Below, in pieces: positions 15,470 through 23,104 of a DNA stretch of 39,002 nt. Both the position numbers and the translations under genes were made by a program. Every line of letters begins with the position of its first letter. The first letter of the stretch is position 1. Origin of the DNA: CAZVRZ01 sp964629965 (lineage in GTDB: Bacteria; Chloroflexota; Anaerolineae; Anaerolineales; UBA4823); assembly GCA_964629965.1 (NCBI GenBank), contig CAZVRZ010000036.1, forward strand, positions 1 through 39,002, given 5' to 3'. The notes beneath the pieces were generated by a model that saw nothing but the letters and a program-made list of their open reading frames with translations, was not told the origin of the DNA and did not search any database.

Positions 15470-17014
15470 ATGAACACAACCGAAACACAATTCGAAGACG
15501 GGCTGATCCAATTGCACCCGGATGATCCCATTGCGATTGCCAAAAGAGACTTGAGCGCCGGCGAGCGCATCTGCCTATCTCCCGGGCAAAGCCTGACGAT
15601 CCAAGAGGATATCCCCGCCGGACATAAAGCGGCGCTGGTCGCACTGCAGGCCGGGCAAAGCGTGCTGCGCTATGGCTGCCCGATTGGGAAAACAACCGCA
15701 GCAGTTGATCCGGGAGGCTGGCTGCACAGTCATAACCTGGTGGTGCTCGAAGATTCTAGTGACTACACGCATAACGAGGCCGAACCCTGGCCAATAAGGC
15801 CCTCCCCACGAACTTTTTTGGGGTACCAACGAGCAAACGGCAAGGTTGGTACGCGTAACTACATCGCTGTGATCTCCACGGTGAACTGTTCCGCACACGT
15901 TGCCGCCCAGATCGCCAGAGCCTTTCCCATCGACGAGTTGGTAGATTATCCCAATGTAGACGGCGTCATCCCCATCTTGCACGCTTCCGGCTGTTCTTTG
16001 CCGCCCGCAGGCCTTTCCCACATATACCTAAAACGCGCCCTGGCGAACGTTGCCGCCAACCCCAACATCGCTGCGGCAATCTACGTGGGCCTAGGCTGCG
16101 AGGTGATGCAGTGGCAAGACTGCCAGCCCTTGTTCTCCCAGGCGGAAAGCAGTGCGCTATCGCCGCTTGGACTGGTCATCCAGGAACAAGGCGGGTTCGT
16201 CAAAACGGTCGCGGCCGGGATCGAGGCCCTCAAATCGCTGCTGCCTCAGGTCAATGCACTGAAGCGCACGCCACAGCCGCTCGCCAGGTTGAGCGTGGCT
16301 TTGCAGTGCGGTGGCAGCGACAGTTGGTCTGGCATCACTGCCAATCCACTGGTGGGAAAAGTAGTAGATGCCCTGGTGAGAGAAGGAGCGAGCGCCGTAT
16401 TGGCCGAGACACCTGAGATCTTTGGCGCCGAACACATACTGCTGCAGCGCGTCGCATCAGCAGAAACGGCCAGAAAGTTGATCGAGCGCTTCCAATGGTG
16501 GGCAAACCAGGCCCGCCGGCGTGGTTTCAGCATCGACAATAACCCCACACCTGGCAACAAAAAGGGCGGACTGACGACGATTTACGAAAAATCATTGGGA
16601 GCAGTGGCGAAAGCCGGCAGCAGCCCCCTGAACGGAGTGTATGAATACGCAGAGATGGTCGATCGGGCGGGGCTGGTGTTCATGGATACGCCCGGCAACG
16701 ATCCGATCTCGGTTACCGGCCAATTGGCCGGCGGCTGCAACCTGATCCTGTTCACCACCGGACGCGGCACCGTGTACGGCTCAAATCTTGCGCCGTGTAT
16801 CAAGATTGCCAGCAACAGCACCATGTACGCCCGACTGAGCAATGATATGGATTTTAATGCCGGGCAGATACTGGAAGGGAACACCTGGGAAGACACCGGC
16901 CAGGCGCTGCTAGACCTGTCGATCCAGGCGGCTTCCGGCCAACGCACGTGCAGCGAAAGACACGGCCTGTCTGAAAACGAATTCGCTCCCTGGCAGCCGG
17001 ACGCGGTGCTTTAG
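15470..17014 (+). CDS. UxaA/GarD-family dehydratase (altronate or galactarate dehydratase-like)
   Basis: 514 residues, full length for the family. It has an N-terminal SAF domain (~12-100: AIAKRDLSAGERI, DIPAGHKAALVAL, RYGCPIGKTTAAVDPGGW), then the catalytic part from GYQRANGKVGTRNYIAVIST. Conserved blocks include SGCSLPPAG, the CGGSDSWSGITANPLVG motif (~280-296), KKGGLTTIYEKSLGAVAKAG, DTPGNDPISVTGQLAGGCN and FTTGRGTVYGSNLAPCIKI. Family members dehydrate D-altronate or D-galactarate to 2-keto-3-deoxy sugar acids in an iron-dependent reaction. The substrate here cannot be fixed from sequence. It starts 13 bases after the FAH gene. Its stop overlaps by 4 bases the stop of the convergent flavoprotein gene. 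Confidence 0.9.
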   Translation: MNTTETQFEDGLIQLHPDDPIAIAKRDLSAGERICLSPGQSLTIQEDIPAGHKAALVALQAGQSVLRYGCPIGKTTAAVDPGGWLHSHNLVVLEDSSDYTHNEAEPWPIRPSPRTFLGYQRANGKVGTRNYIAVISTVNCSAHVAAQIARAFPIDELVDYPNVDGVIPILHASGCSLPPAGLSHIYLKRALANVAANPNIAAAIYVGLGCEVMQWQDCQPLFSQAESSALSPLGLVIQEQGGFVKTVAAGIEALKSLLPQVNALKRTPQPLARLSVALQCGGSDSWSGITANPLVGKVVDALVREGASAVLAETPEIFGAEHILLQRVASAETARKLIERFQWWANQARRRGFSIDNNPTPGNKKGGLTTIYEKSLGAVAKAGSSPLNGVYEYAEMVDRAGLVFMDTPGNDPISVTGQLAGGCNLILFTTGRGTVYGSNLAPCIKIASNSTMYARLSNDMDFNAGQILEGNTWEDTGQALLDLSIQAASGQRTCSERHGLSENEFAPWQPDAVL

Positions 17015-18360
17015 CAATCGCCTCCGCTGCGGCGGTTCAATATTTCCTGCGCCAACGCCTGCCCTGCCAGCCATCCGGTAGTCCAGGCGCTCTGGAAGTT
17101 GAAGCCACCCGTGAGGCCATCGATATCCAGGATCTCACCGGCGAAGAACAATCCTGGGAAGCGCTTGCTTTGCAGGGTACGAAAATCGACCTCATCCAGG
17201 CGCACCCCGCCGCAAGCGACAAATTCATCTTTGAAGGCGCCCTTGCCCTGGATATTAAACTGTCCATCGACCAGTTCGCCGGCCCAACGATCCAGGATGG
17301 CGTTTGACAGCTCACTCCAGTGCTGGTTCTCGTTAACTCCAGCAGCCTGCGCCAGGCGCTGCCACAAACGCTGCGGCAGGCGCTCAAAAGGCATATCTTG
17401 AAGAGCAGCCTTCTGACGGGTGTGCCGGCTGTCATCCCGCCAGGAACGCAGCCGGGCAACAACCTCTCTCCGTTCCAAGGGCGGCAGCCAATGAACGTGC
17501 AGCACAGCCTGGTAATTGCGCTCGCTCAGCCAGCGTGCCGCCCAGGCCGAGGTGCGCAAGACCGCCGGCCCGCTTAGCCCCCAATGCGTCACCAACAACG
17601 CACCACCGATCTTGCCACCGGGCAGGCGCAAGGCTGCGCCATGCTGGTCGGCCAGGCTTAAAGACACCTCCGCTGCTGAAACGCCGGCCAAACCTTCCAG
17701 CCGCGGATCGGTAATTTGAAAAGTGAACAAAGAAGGCACAGGGGATTCGATCGTGTGGCCTAACGACTCGGCCAGTCGCATACCCGCCGGGTCACCGCCG
17801 GTTGCCAGGAGCAGGCTGCGGGTTAGGAAAACTGTCTCGCCGCCATCCGTCTCGACCCGAAAGCGGTCGCTCGCCTGTACGGCAACTGCTTGTTCGCCGT
17901 CCATAACCAGATGCTCGGTCGTGCAAACACCGACCCCTGTTTTCCACTCAACACCGGCCTGCTGCGCCGCTTGCAGCAGGCAGTTCACGATCGTTTGAGA
18001 TGAATCACTGGCCGGGAAAACACGCCCATCCGTTTCGGTCTTGAGAGTTACACCGCATTTCTCAAACCATGCCATCGTATCCGCAGGCTGAAAGCGGGTG
18101 AAGGCACCGCGCAGGGCGGCCGAGCCACGCGGGTAGAACTGCACCAAGCGCGCCGGTTCGTAACAGGCATGGGTAAGGTTACAGCGCCCGCCGCCCGAAA
18201 CCAACACCTTCCCCAAGGGCCGTATCGCCTTTTCGAGGATACAGATGTGGGCGGGTTGAGCCGGGTTGGCTTCTTGCACACGCTCGGCGCAGGCAATGGC
18301 AGCAAAAAAGCCTGCCGGACCGCCGCCTACCACTACCAGGTCGTAAGAAGTAATACTCAT
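17011..18360 (-). CDS. HI0933/YhiN-type FAD-dependent oxidoreductase
   Basis: 449 residues starting at ATG 18360 (MSITSYDLVVVGGGPAGFF). The ATG 24 bases upstream adds residues before the normal start of the family. The dinucleotide loop VVVGGGPAGFFAAIACAE lies at ~8-25. The family signature GKVLVSGGGRCNLTHACYEP (~52-71) follows, then LLLATGG, and the C-terminal CGGVRLDEVDFRTLQSK and GLFFAGEILDIDGLTGGFNFQ that closes the FAD site. The physiological reaction of these proteins is mostly unknown; a related gut enzyme (BaiN) acts on bile-acid intermediates. On the - strand upstream, a CATAAT lies only 6 bases before the ATG, so the transcript may have little or no leader. It is convergent with the UxaA-like gene. 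Confidence 0.9.
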   Translation of the reverse strand: MSITSYDLVVVGGGPAGFFAAIACAERVQEANPAQPAHICILEKAIRPLGKVLVSGGGRCNLTHACYEPARLVQFYPRGSAALRGAFTRFQPADTMAWFEKCGVTLKTETDGRVFPASDSSQTIVNCLLQAAQQAGVEWKTGVGVCTTEHLVMDGEQAVAVQASDRFRVETDGGETVFLTRSLLLATGGDPAGMRLAESLGHTIESPVPSLFTFQITDPRLEGLAGVSAAEVSLSLADQHGAALRLPGGKIGGALLVTHWGLSGPAVLRTSAWAARWLSERNYQAVLHVHWLPPLERREVVARLRSWRDDSRHTRQKAALQDMPFERLPQRLWQRLAQAAGVNENQHWSELSNAILDRWAGELVDGQFNIQGKGAFKDEFVACGGVRLDEVDFRTLQSKRFPGLFFAGEILDIDGLTGGFNFQSAWTTGWLAGQALAQEILNRRSGGDC

Positions 18361-18438
18361 AATCCAATTATGACACAATCTCAAATAATTTGCGCTTCTT
18401 TGCAGACGATGATAGACTTATTGAAGAGGTGAATACAC

Positions 18439-19425
18439 ATGGACACTCCCCCACCCACTCCCGAACCCACTACAAAGAACACCTGCCCCTACTGCTCGGA
18501 ACCGATCAGCGCCGGACAAACCGTTTGCTCATCTTGCGGGCGTTGGCTCGACTCACCCCAGGCCGCAAATGCCGATACGTCCAAACATAATCGCCAAACC
18601 CTGACGGCCCTGATGGCGATCGGCGGCGTTATCGTGATCCTGCTGTGCGCTATGCTGGTGATCGGTTATTGGTTGATCAACCAGCAAAACAAGCGCCAGG
18701 AAGCCGAAAGCGCCACTCGCACAGCAATCGAAGTCGCCCGCACGGCTACCGGCCAGGTACTGGCTACCCAGGCCCAGGCCACTCTTGCGGCCAGCGCCAC
18801 ACAGGAAGCGCAAGCCCTGAACGATCTGTATAACCGGGCCAGCCAATGGGAGATCGTCATCGCCGACTCCTTCGATGCGGATACCGATTCGTGGTACACC
18901 GGTGAAAGCGAAGATGAGTTTTCCAGCGGCGTGTGGGAAATAAAGGACGGGGCGTATCAAGTAGATATTGATGCGCTCAGCGGTTTTTCGCAGTGGATGT
19001 GGCCCGATAACAGCGAGCCGGACCTGTCCAACTTCTACCTATCTGCTAGCATTGCATTTAACGATGGTCCGGAAACGATGGATGGCGGGTTGATCTTCCA
19101 TCTGCAAGAAGATAACCAGTTCTACCTTTTCGACATCTACAACGATGGCGATTATGCCGTATACCGGAGGAGCGATAGCGACTGGGAGACGATCATCGAA
19201 GCCACACCCAGCGCTTCTTATCTGCCAGGCGAGGCCAACACGCTTGAAGTCATTGCCATTGGAAACGAATTCACACTTCTGCTCAACCACGAGAAACAGA
19301 CAACTTTTCAGGATGAGACCTTGCAAGGAGGCCGGGCGGGTATCGCGGTGGGCCTGGCCGCGGCTGGCGATCACGGAGTGTGGCTCATTGACAATTTCAT
19401 GATCCGAGCGCCTGTTCAGAAATAA
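18439..19425 (+). CDS. Zinc-ribbon membrane protein with a C-terminal jelly-roll (LamG/DUF1080-like) domain
   Basis: 328 residues. A zinc ribbon at ~14-35 (CPYCSEPISAGQTVCSSCG) is followed by a membrane helix at ~55-77 (ALMAIGGVIVILLCAMLVIGY). Next is an Ala/Thr/Gln-rich helical stalk (~80-130) that includes ATGQVLATQAQATLAASATQ. The extracytoplasmic domain (~135-328) contains FDADTDSWYTGESEDEFSSG, GGLIFHLQEDNQFYLFDIYN, NTLEVIAIGNEFTLLLN and AGIAVGLAAAGDHGVWLIDNF. This spacing is typical of concanavalin-like folds that bind carbohydrate or act as sensors. The zinc ribbon should be cytoplasmic. The domain order is common in Chloroflexota, but the function is unknown. A GAGGTG site lies before the ATG, and the next gene starts 44 bases downstream. 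Confidence 0.75.
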   Translation: MDTPPPTPEPTTKNTCPYCSEPISAGQTVCSSCGRWLDSPQAANADTSKHNRQTLTALMAIGGVIVILLCAMLVIGYWLINQQNKRQEAESATRTAIEVARTATGQVLATQAQATLAASATQEAQALNDLYNRASQWEIVIADSFDADTDSWYTGESEDEFSSGVWEIKDGAYQVDIDALSGFSQWMWPDNSEPDLSNFYLSASIAFNDGPETMDGGLIFHLQEDNQFYLFDIYNDGDYAVYRRSDSDWETIIEATPSASYLPGEANTLEVIAIGNEFTLLLNHEKQTTFQDETLQGGRAGIAVGLAAAGDHGVWLIDNFMIRAPVQK

Positions 19426-19469
19426 CCCGGCGCTCATTGTTAACTAGATGCTGAAGGAGGATTTCGAAT

Positions 19470-20357
19470 ATGAGTCAACTGACAAATGAAGATCTGGTTG
19501 CAGGACAGCAAACCCTGCAAGGGATTATCCAGGCCGTGGAGATCCGAACGACTGCTGACGAACGAGATACGGGACCTGCTTCCGCGGCATTAAAGCGCCT
19601 GGATCAAACTCGCATCGACCTGGGCAGCCCGCGCGATAACTTAACCCGCCTAACTCCTACGCTTTTCGAAGCAGTCGGCGTAAAGCTCAACCCATTGCAA
19701 AAGAAGCAGTTGAGCGACCGAAATTTCTACTACATGACCATTTCCGTTTCCATGGTTCCGGGCAGCGGGGTCCAGTTTAGCCAACTCAAGGTAGAATTCG
19801 ACTTCGAACCAAAAGGCGAGAAAGAGGCGCTGGTGCACACCCTGTTTCCCAATCGAGCCTGGAAGGATGTGATCCATTGGGGTGCGGGTCTCAAGTTGGG
19901 TATGGATGCAAACCTGGACTGGAGCCTGGGTCTCGACATGGCCAATTTGCCCCCAGAAGTCAAGCAGGCAATCGACAAGCTGCCCGGTGAGCTTTCCAGC
20001 CAGATCAACAATAAGAATGAATACAAGGCCGTGATCGATATACCAGAATTCACCTATAAGCTGGGCCGCGCCGAGATAGAAGCCACCGGGGAAGGCAATT
20101 CCTTTTGCTACTGGAATATCGAAAAGCCCGAGTTAAAAGAAACGCAAACTGCCCAATTTGGGATTATCTTTAAAGCGCCCAAAAAAGTCAGGAAAATAAC
20201 CCTGACAGGCAAGGCCAAAGCGACTACGTCGATGCCCTGGCTGACAACCAGCCTGCAGAATGTCTTCTCCGCCTTGAGCAAAAAATACCAGGATGAGGTT
20301 GAAAAAGGTCTACCGCTGGGCGATCTCAAGACATGGGAATTGACTTTGCCCAAGTAA
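19470..20357 (+). CDS. Protein of unknown function, 295 residues
   Basis: I do not recognise a family. A perfect AAGGAGG (19454-19460) 9 bases before the ATG and an unbroken frame support a real gene. There is no signal peptide or membrane helix. The N-terminal ~50 residues look helical (NEDLVAGQQTLQGIIQAVEI). The middle alternates polar and hydrophobic residues like a beta-rich domain (YYMTISVSMVPGSGVQFSQL, then VEFDFEPKGEKE). The last third has FKAPKKVRKITLTGKAKATT. This resembles the beta-sandwich layout of proteins that bind other proteins or lipids, but that is only a guess. It follows the jelly-roll protein by 44 bases, and the XylR promoter begins 25 bases after its stop. Confidence 0.7.
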   Translation: MSQLTNEDLVAGQQTLQGIIQAVEIRTTADERDTGPASAALKRLDQTRIDLGSPRDNLTRLTPTLFEAVGVKLNPLQKKQLSDRNFYYMTISVSMVPGSGVQFSQLKVEFDFEPKGEKEALVHTLFPNRAWKDVIHWGAGLKLGMDANLDWSLGLDMANLPPEVKQAIDKLPGELSSQINNKNEYKAVIDIPEFTYKLGRAEIEATGEGNSFCYWNIEKPELKETQTAQFGIIFKAPKKVRKITLTGKAKATTSMPWLTTSLQNVFSALSKKYQDEVEKGLPLGDLKTWELTLPK

Positions 20358-20382
20358 CTGCGGAATCACCGTTTTTTGGGAC

Positions 20383-20438
20383 TTGACAGCAACCCAGAGG
20401 AACCCTATAATTTAGTTAGTTTTAACAACAAACTAACT
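20383..20438 (+). promoter_or_regulatory. Sigma-70 promoter with XylR-type operator (autoregulation site)
   Basis: A -35 TTGACA (20383-20388) and a -10 TATAAT (20406-20411) are separated by exactly 17 bases. A perfect inverted repeat begins 2 bases after the -10 element: 9-base arms (AGTTAGTTT at 20414-20422 and its complement at 20430-20438) around a 7-base spacer. The core TTAGTTT-N7-AAACTAA resembles the half-sites of Bacillus xyl operators, which are bound by the ROK repressor XylR. The site covers the expected transcription start, which fits repression of the ROK gene starting at 20483. Confidence 0.85.
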
Positions 20439-20482
20439 GATCGTATCCGAACATCGAAACTGCGCTCTTAGAAACGAAGTAG

Positions 20483-21709
20483 ATGATCACGCAAGATCGG
20501 CAAAGAACCGGCGACCAATCGTTGGTACGGCAAATCAATATCTCACTGGTGATGCATATCATCCATGAGCAGTCACCCATCTCTCGGGTTGCTTTGTCGC
20601 AAACTACCGGGCTTAATAAGGCGACTATCTCAGCCATGGTTAATACTCTGATCGAGCACCAGTTCGTGCGCGAGGTCGGGATCGTCTCTTCCGGAGCCGG
20701 ACGGCCTGCAACGATGTTAACGATGAACCCGTCCGCCGGCTACCTGATCAGCTGCGAAATTGGCGTCGATTTTATCGGAACGAGCTGCGCTGATTTTGGA
20801 CTTAACACCATCTGGGAAAACAAAGAAAGCATCACGCCAGAAATGGGTGCTGAAGAGATCGTAGCGCGGGTGGTGGATCTGCTGGGGCAGGCCGTTCAAA
20901 AAGGCCAGGCAGTATCCAATCGTTACCTTGGAATGGCAATTGGCGTGGCCGGATTAGTAGAAATGAACAGCGGATCGGTGATCTTTGCGCCTAACCTGAA
21001 ATGGCAAGGCGTGCCTCTGCTAGATATTCTCATGAAAGAGGGTTTCCAGGAGCCTGTTTTTGTAGATAACGAAGCCAACCTGGCCGCCTTAGGGGAACAT
21101 TATTTTGGCGCCGGCCGCGGTTATAAAGAGATGCTCTACATCAGCGCAGGGGTTGGATTGGGCGGCGGTATCGTCAATAACGGCATGATCTATCGCGGTG
21201 CGAACGGCGCCGCGGCCGAATTCGGACATATGACCATCGAGCCCAACGGCGAGATATGCAACTGCGGCAACCGTGGCTGCTGGGAAACCCTCGTCAGCCA
21301 AACAGCTCTCTTCCGCTACATTCAACAAGCCATCGCGAATGGAGAGCAAAGTTCGTTGCAGAATCCGCAAGAGAATTGGCTAGATAACCTGACCGTCAAG
21401 AAAGTTGTGCAGGCCGCTTATGCGGATGACCTGGTAGCCAAGCAAGCATTACAAAAAGTCGGTCGTTATCTTGGAATTGGCATTGCCTCGCTCGTCAATG
21501 CGCTCAACCCAGAGTTGGTTCTCTTGGGTGGCGTAATGAGCCTGGCAAGCGATTTTTTGCTGCCCGCAATCCGAGAGGAGATAGATCGACATGCGCTGCA
21601 ATGGAACCGCCAGGCCGTTCAACTGGCGAAAGCGTGCACCGAATCTTGTGCGTTCAGCGGTATCGCCGCAGTTTACCAATCTGTTCTAAATGACCCTTTG
21701 CAAGTATAA
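20483..21709 (+). CDS. xylR: ROK-family transcriptional repressor, XylR-like
   Basis: 408 residues. An N-terminal winged helix-turn-helix (~20-68: ISRVALSQTTGLNKATISAM, then IEHQFVREVG) is joined to a ROK sugar-binding domain. That domain has IGVAGLVEMNSGSVIFAPNL (~153-172), DNEANLAALGEHYFG, the AGVGLGGGIVNNG loop, EFGHM (H249) and the zinc motif CNCGNRGCWE (C259, C261, C266). ROK repressors of this layout (XylR, NagC, Mlc) release DNA on binding their sugar or on interacting with a transporter. A xyl-type operator overlaps its own promoter and xylF-xylG-xylH follow, so a xylose-responsive repressor is the best reading. No strong ribosome site was seen. NagC- or Mlc-like specificity cannot be excluded from the protein alone. 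Confidence 0.88.
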   Translation: MITQDRQRTGDQSLVRQINISLVMHIIHEQSPISRVALSQTTGLNKATISAMVNTLIEHQFVREVGIVSSGAGRPATMLTMNPSAGYLISCEIGVDFIGTSCADFGLNTIWENKESITPEMGAEEIVARVVDLLGQAVQKGQAVSNRYLGMAIGVAGLVEMNSGSVIFAPNLKWQGVPLLDILMKEGFQEPVFVDNEANLAALGEHYFGAGRGYKEMLYISAGVGLGGGIVNNGMIYRGANGAAAEFGHMTIEPNGEICNCGNRGCWETLVSQTALFRYIQQAIANGEQSSLQNPQENWLDNLTVKKVVQAAYADDLVAKQALQKVGRYLGIGIASLVNALNPELVLLGGVMSLASDFLLPAIREEIDRHALQWNRQAVQLAKACTESCAFSGIAAVYQSVLNDPLQV

Positions 21710-21754
21710 TGTGCAAATGTTCGACGGGAAATTAGGACAATCTCATAATCGTGG

Positions 21755-21795
21755 TTATCTTAAACGGGCAGCGTGTACCTGCCGGTTTAGATAAA
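21755..21795. repeat. Imperfect inverted repeat in the xylF leader
   Basis: Arms TAAACGGGCAG (21761-21771) and CTGCCGGTTTA (21779-21789) pair except at one position, around a 7-base loop. The symmetry continues outward with TTATCT and GATAA, with one base slipped. No T-run follows on the + strand, so it is a poor terminator. It could be an operator for xylFGH or an mRNA structure. It does not match the TTAGTTT-N7-AAACTAA sites. Confidence 0.5.
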
Positions 21796-21906
21796 AATAA
21801 GCCTATCGGACAACGAATGCAAGAAGGAGGAACTGCCCAAAAATAACTTGATACCTCACTTACGATCCGAACCTACCTATCAACTATTTACTTTTTGGAG
21901 GAAAAG

Positions 21907-22998
21907 ATGTCTCGTAAATTGTTCCGTGTAATTTCGACCATTATCATCATTGTGATGCTGGTCACCACCCTGTCGGCCTGCAAGGCTGGCGGAAAAACCA
22001 AAGTCGGTCTTTCTTTCTCTGACTTCGCAACCGAGCGCTGGAAGAACGAAGAAGTTCTAATGCGCAAGCTGCTAGAAGAAAAAGGCTACGAAGTTATCAG
22101 CCAGGAAGCCAACCATGATGTCAAGCTGCAGAACGACCAGATTGACAATATGGTCAGCCAGGGTATCAAGGCCCTGATCGTAGTTGCAGAAGATGGCGAT
22201 GCAATCGTTACTTCTGTTGACAAGGCTGCTGCGGCTGGCGTGAAAGTGCTGGCTTACGACCGCCTGATCAAGACCGAGAAAATCGCGGCCTACCTCTCCT
22301 TCAACAACATCGCCGTTGGTAATGGACAGGCAGATGGTGTGATGAAGGCAGTCAATATTGAAAATTGGGATGTGGCTGCGAATGGTAAACTGCGCCTGGT
22401 CAAGCTGGGTGGTAGCCCGACCGACAACAACGCTATCCTGTTCCGCAAGGGCCAGGACGAGATTTTGGCCAAGTACGCTGACAAAATCGAAGTTGTCGCC
22501 GATCAGTGGGTTGACAACTGGGATGCTGCCAATGCTTTGAAACTGATGGAAAACATCCTGACCGCCGCCGGCAATGATGTCGATGCAGTAGTCGCTTCGA
22601 ATGACGGCACCGCCCTCGGCGCTCTGACGGCTATGAAGGCCCAGGGCCTGGCTGGTAAAGTCCCGATCTCTGGACAGGATGCCACCGCTGATGGCTGCAA
22701 TAGCATTGTCAAAGGCGAACTAACTGTTTCGATTTTGAAGGACATCCGCAACCTTGGTCCTCTGGCTGTCGACCTGATCGACAAACTGATTAAAGGCGAG
22801 AAGGCCGAGTTGACCATGTACACCATGGCTGAGCTGACCAACGATGCCACCAAGACCGGCAGCGTTGCTTGCTACTTCCTGCCCGTTGTACAGGTTACCA
22901 AGGACAATGTGTACGATTTGGTTGTCAAGAGTGCCTTCCAGACTTACGATGATGTTTATCGTGACATTCCGGACGCACAGCGACCGCCAAAACCCTAA
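21907..22998 (+). CDS. xylF: XylF, D-xylose-binding lipoprotein of an ABC transporter
   Basis: 363 residues from ATG 21907, chosen because GGAGG (21897-21901) is 5 bases upstream; an ATG 12 bases earlier lacks this spacing. It has a lipoprotein signal with lipobox LSAC (Cys25). The periplasmic-binding-protein fold then follows XylF closely: LSFSDFATERWKNEEVLM, QIDNMVSQGIKALIVVAEDG, KVLAYDRLIKTEKI-AYLSFNN, KLGGSPTDNNAILFRKGQ, VVADQWVDNWDAANALKLME, and DAVVASNDGTALGALTAM with ISGQDA. These contain the ligand-binding Arg, Asn, Asp and Trp positions expected for a pentose. It delivers xylose to XylH/XylG. In a bacterium with a single membrane it would be membrane-anchored outside the cell. A related sugar such as ribose or glucose is possible but less likely. 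Confidence 0.92.
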   Translation: MSRKLFRVISTIIIIVMLVTTLSACKAGGKTKVGLSFSDFATERWKNEEVLMRKLLEEKGYEVISQEANHDVKLQNDQIDNMVSQGIKALIVVAEDGDAIVTSVDKAAAAGVKVLAYDRLIKTEKIAAYLSFNNIAVGNGQADGVMKAVNIENWDVAANGKLRLVKLGGSPTDNNAILFRKGQDEILAKYADKIEVVADQWVDNWDAANALKLMENILTAAGNDVDAVVASNDGTALGALTAMKAQGLAGKVPISGQDATADGCNSIVKGELTVSILKDIRNLGPLAVDLIDKLIKGEKAELTMYTMAELTNDATKTGSVACYFLPVVQVTKDNVYDLVVKSAFQTYDDVYRDIPDAQRPPKP

Positions 22999-23019
22999 AA
23001 CGTATTTTAGTACATAAAT

Positions 23020-23051
23020 GGAGTTTGGCCTCTTTCGGGAGGCCAAACTCC
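23020..23051. repeat. Perfect 13-bp stem-loop between xylF and xylG
   Basis: The arm GGAGTTTGGCCTC at 23020-23032 pairs perfectly with 23039-23051 around a 6-base loop (TTTCGG). No T-run follows, so full termination is unlikely. Structures of this kind after a binding-protein gene often protect the upstream mRNA or cause partial termination, so that the binding protein exceeds the permease. It begins 21 bases after the xylF stop and ends 53 bases before xylG. Confidence 0.85.
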
Positions 23052-23104
23052 CCTTCAGTAAGAATTGCCCCTCAGCCATCCTATAAATCTATCGAGGGAA
23101 TAAC

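Noticed and set aside
20361..20380. Terminator after the 295-residue protein
   Set aside because: A T6 run follows only a 3-4 bp possible stem (CGG/CCG), too weak to call.
21817..21846. Nine-codon leader peptide before xylF
   Set aside because: It has an ATG and a stop but no ribosome site, and a purine-rich AAGGAGG falls inside it; nothing supports translation.
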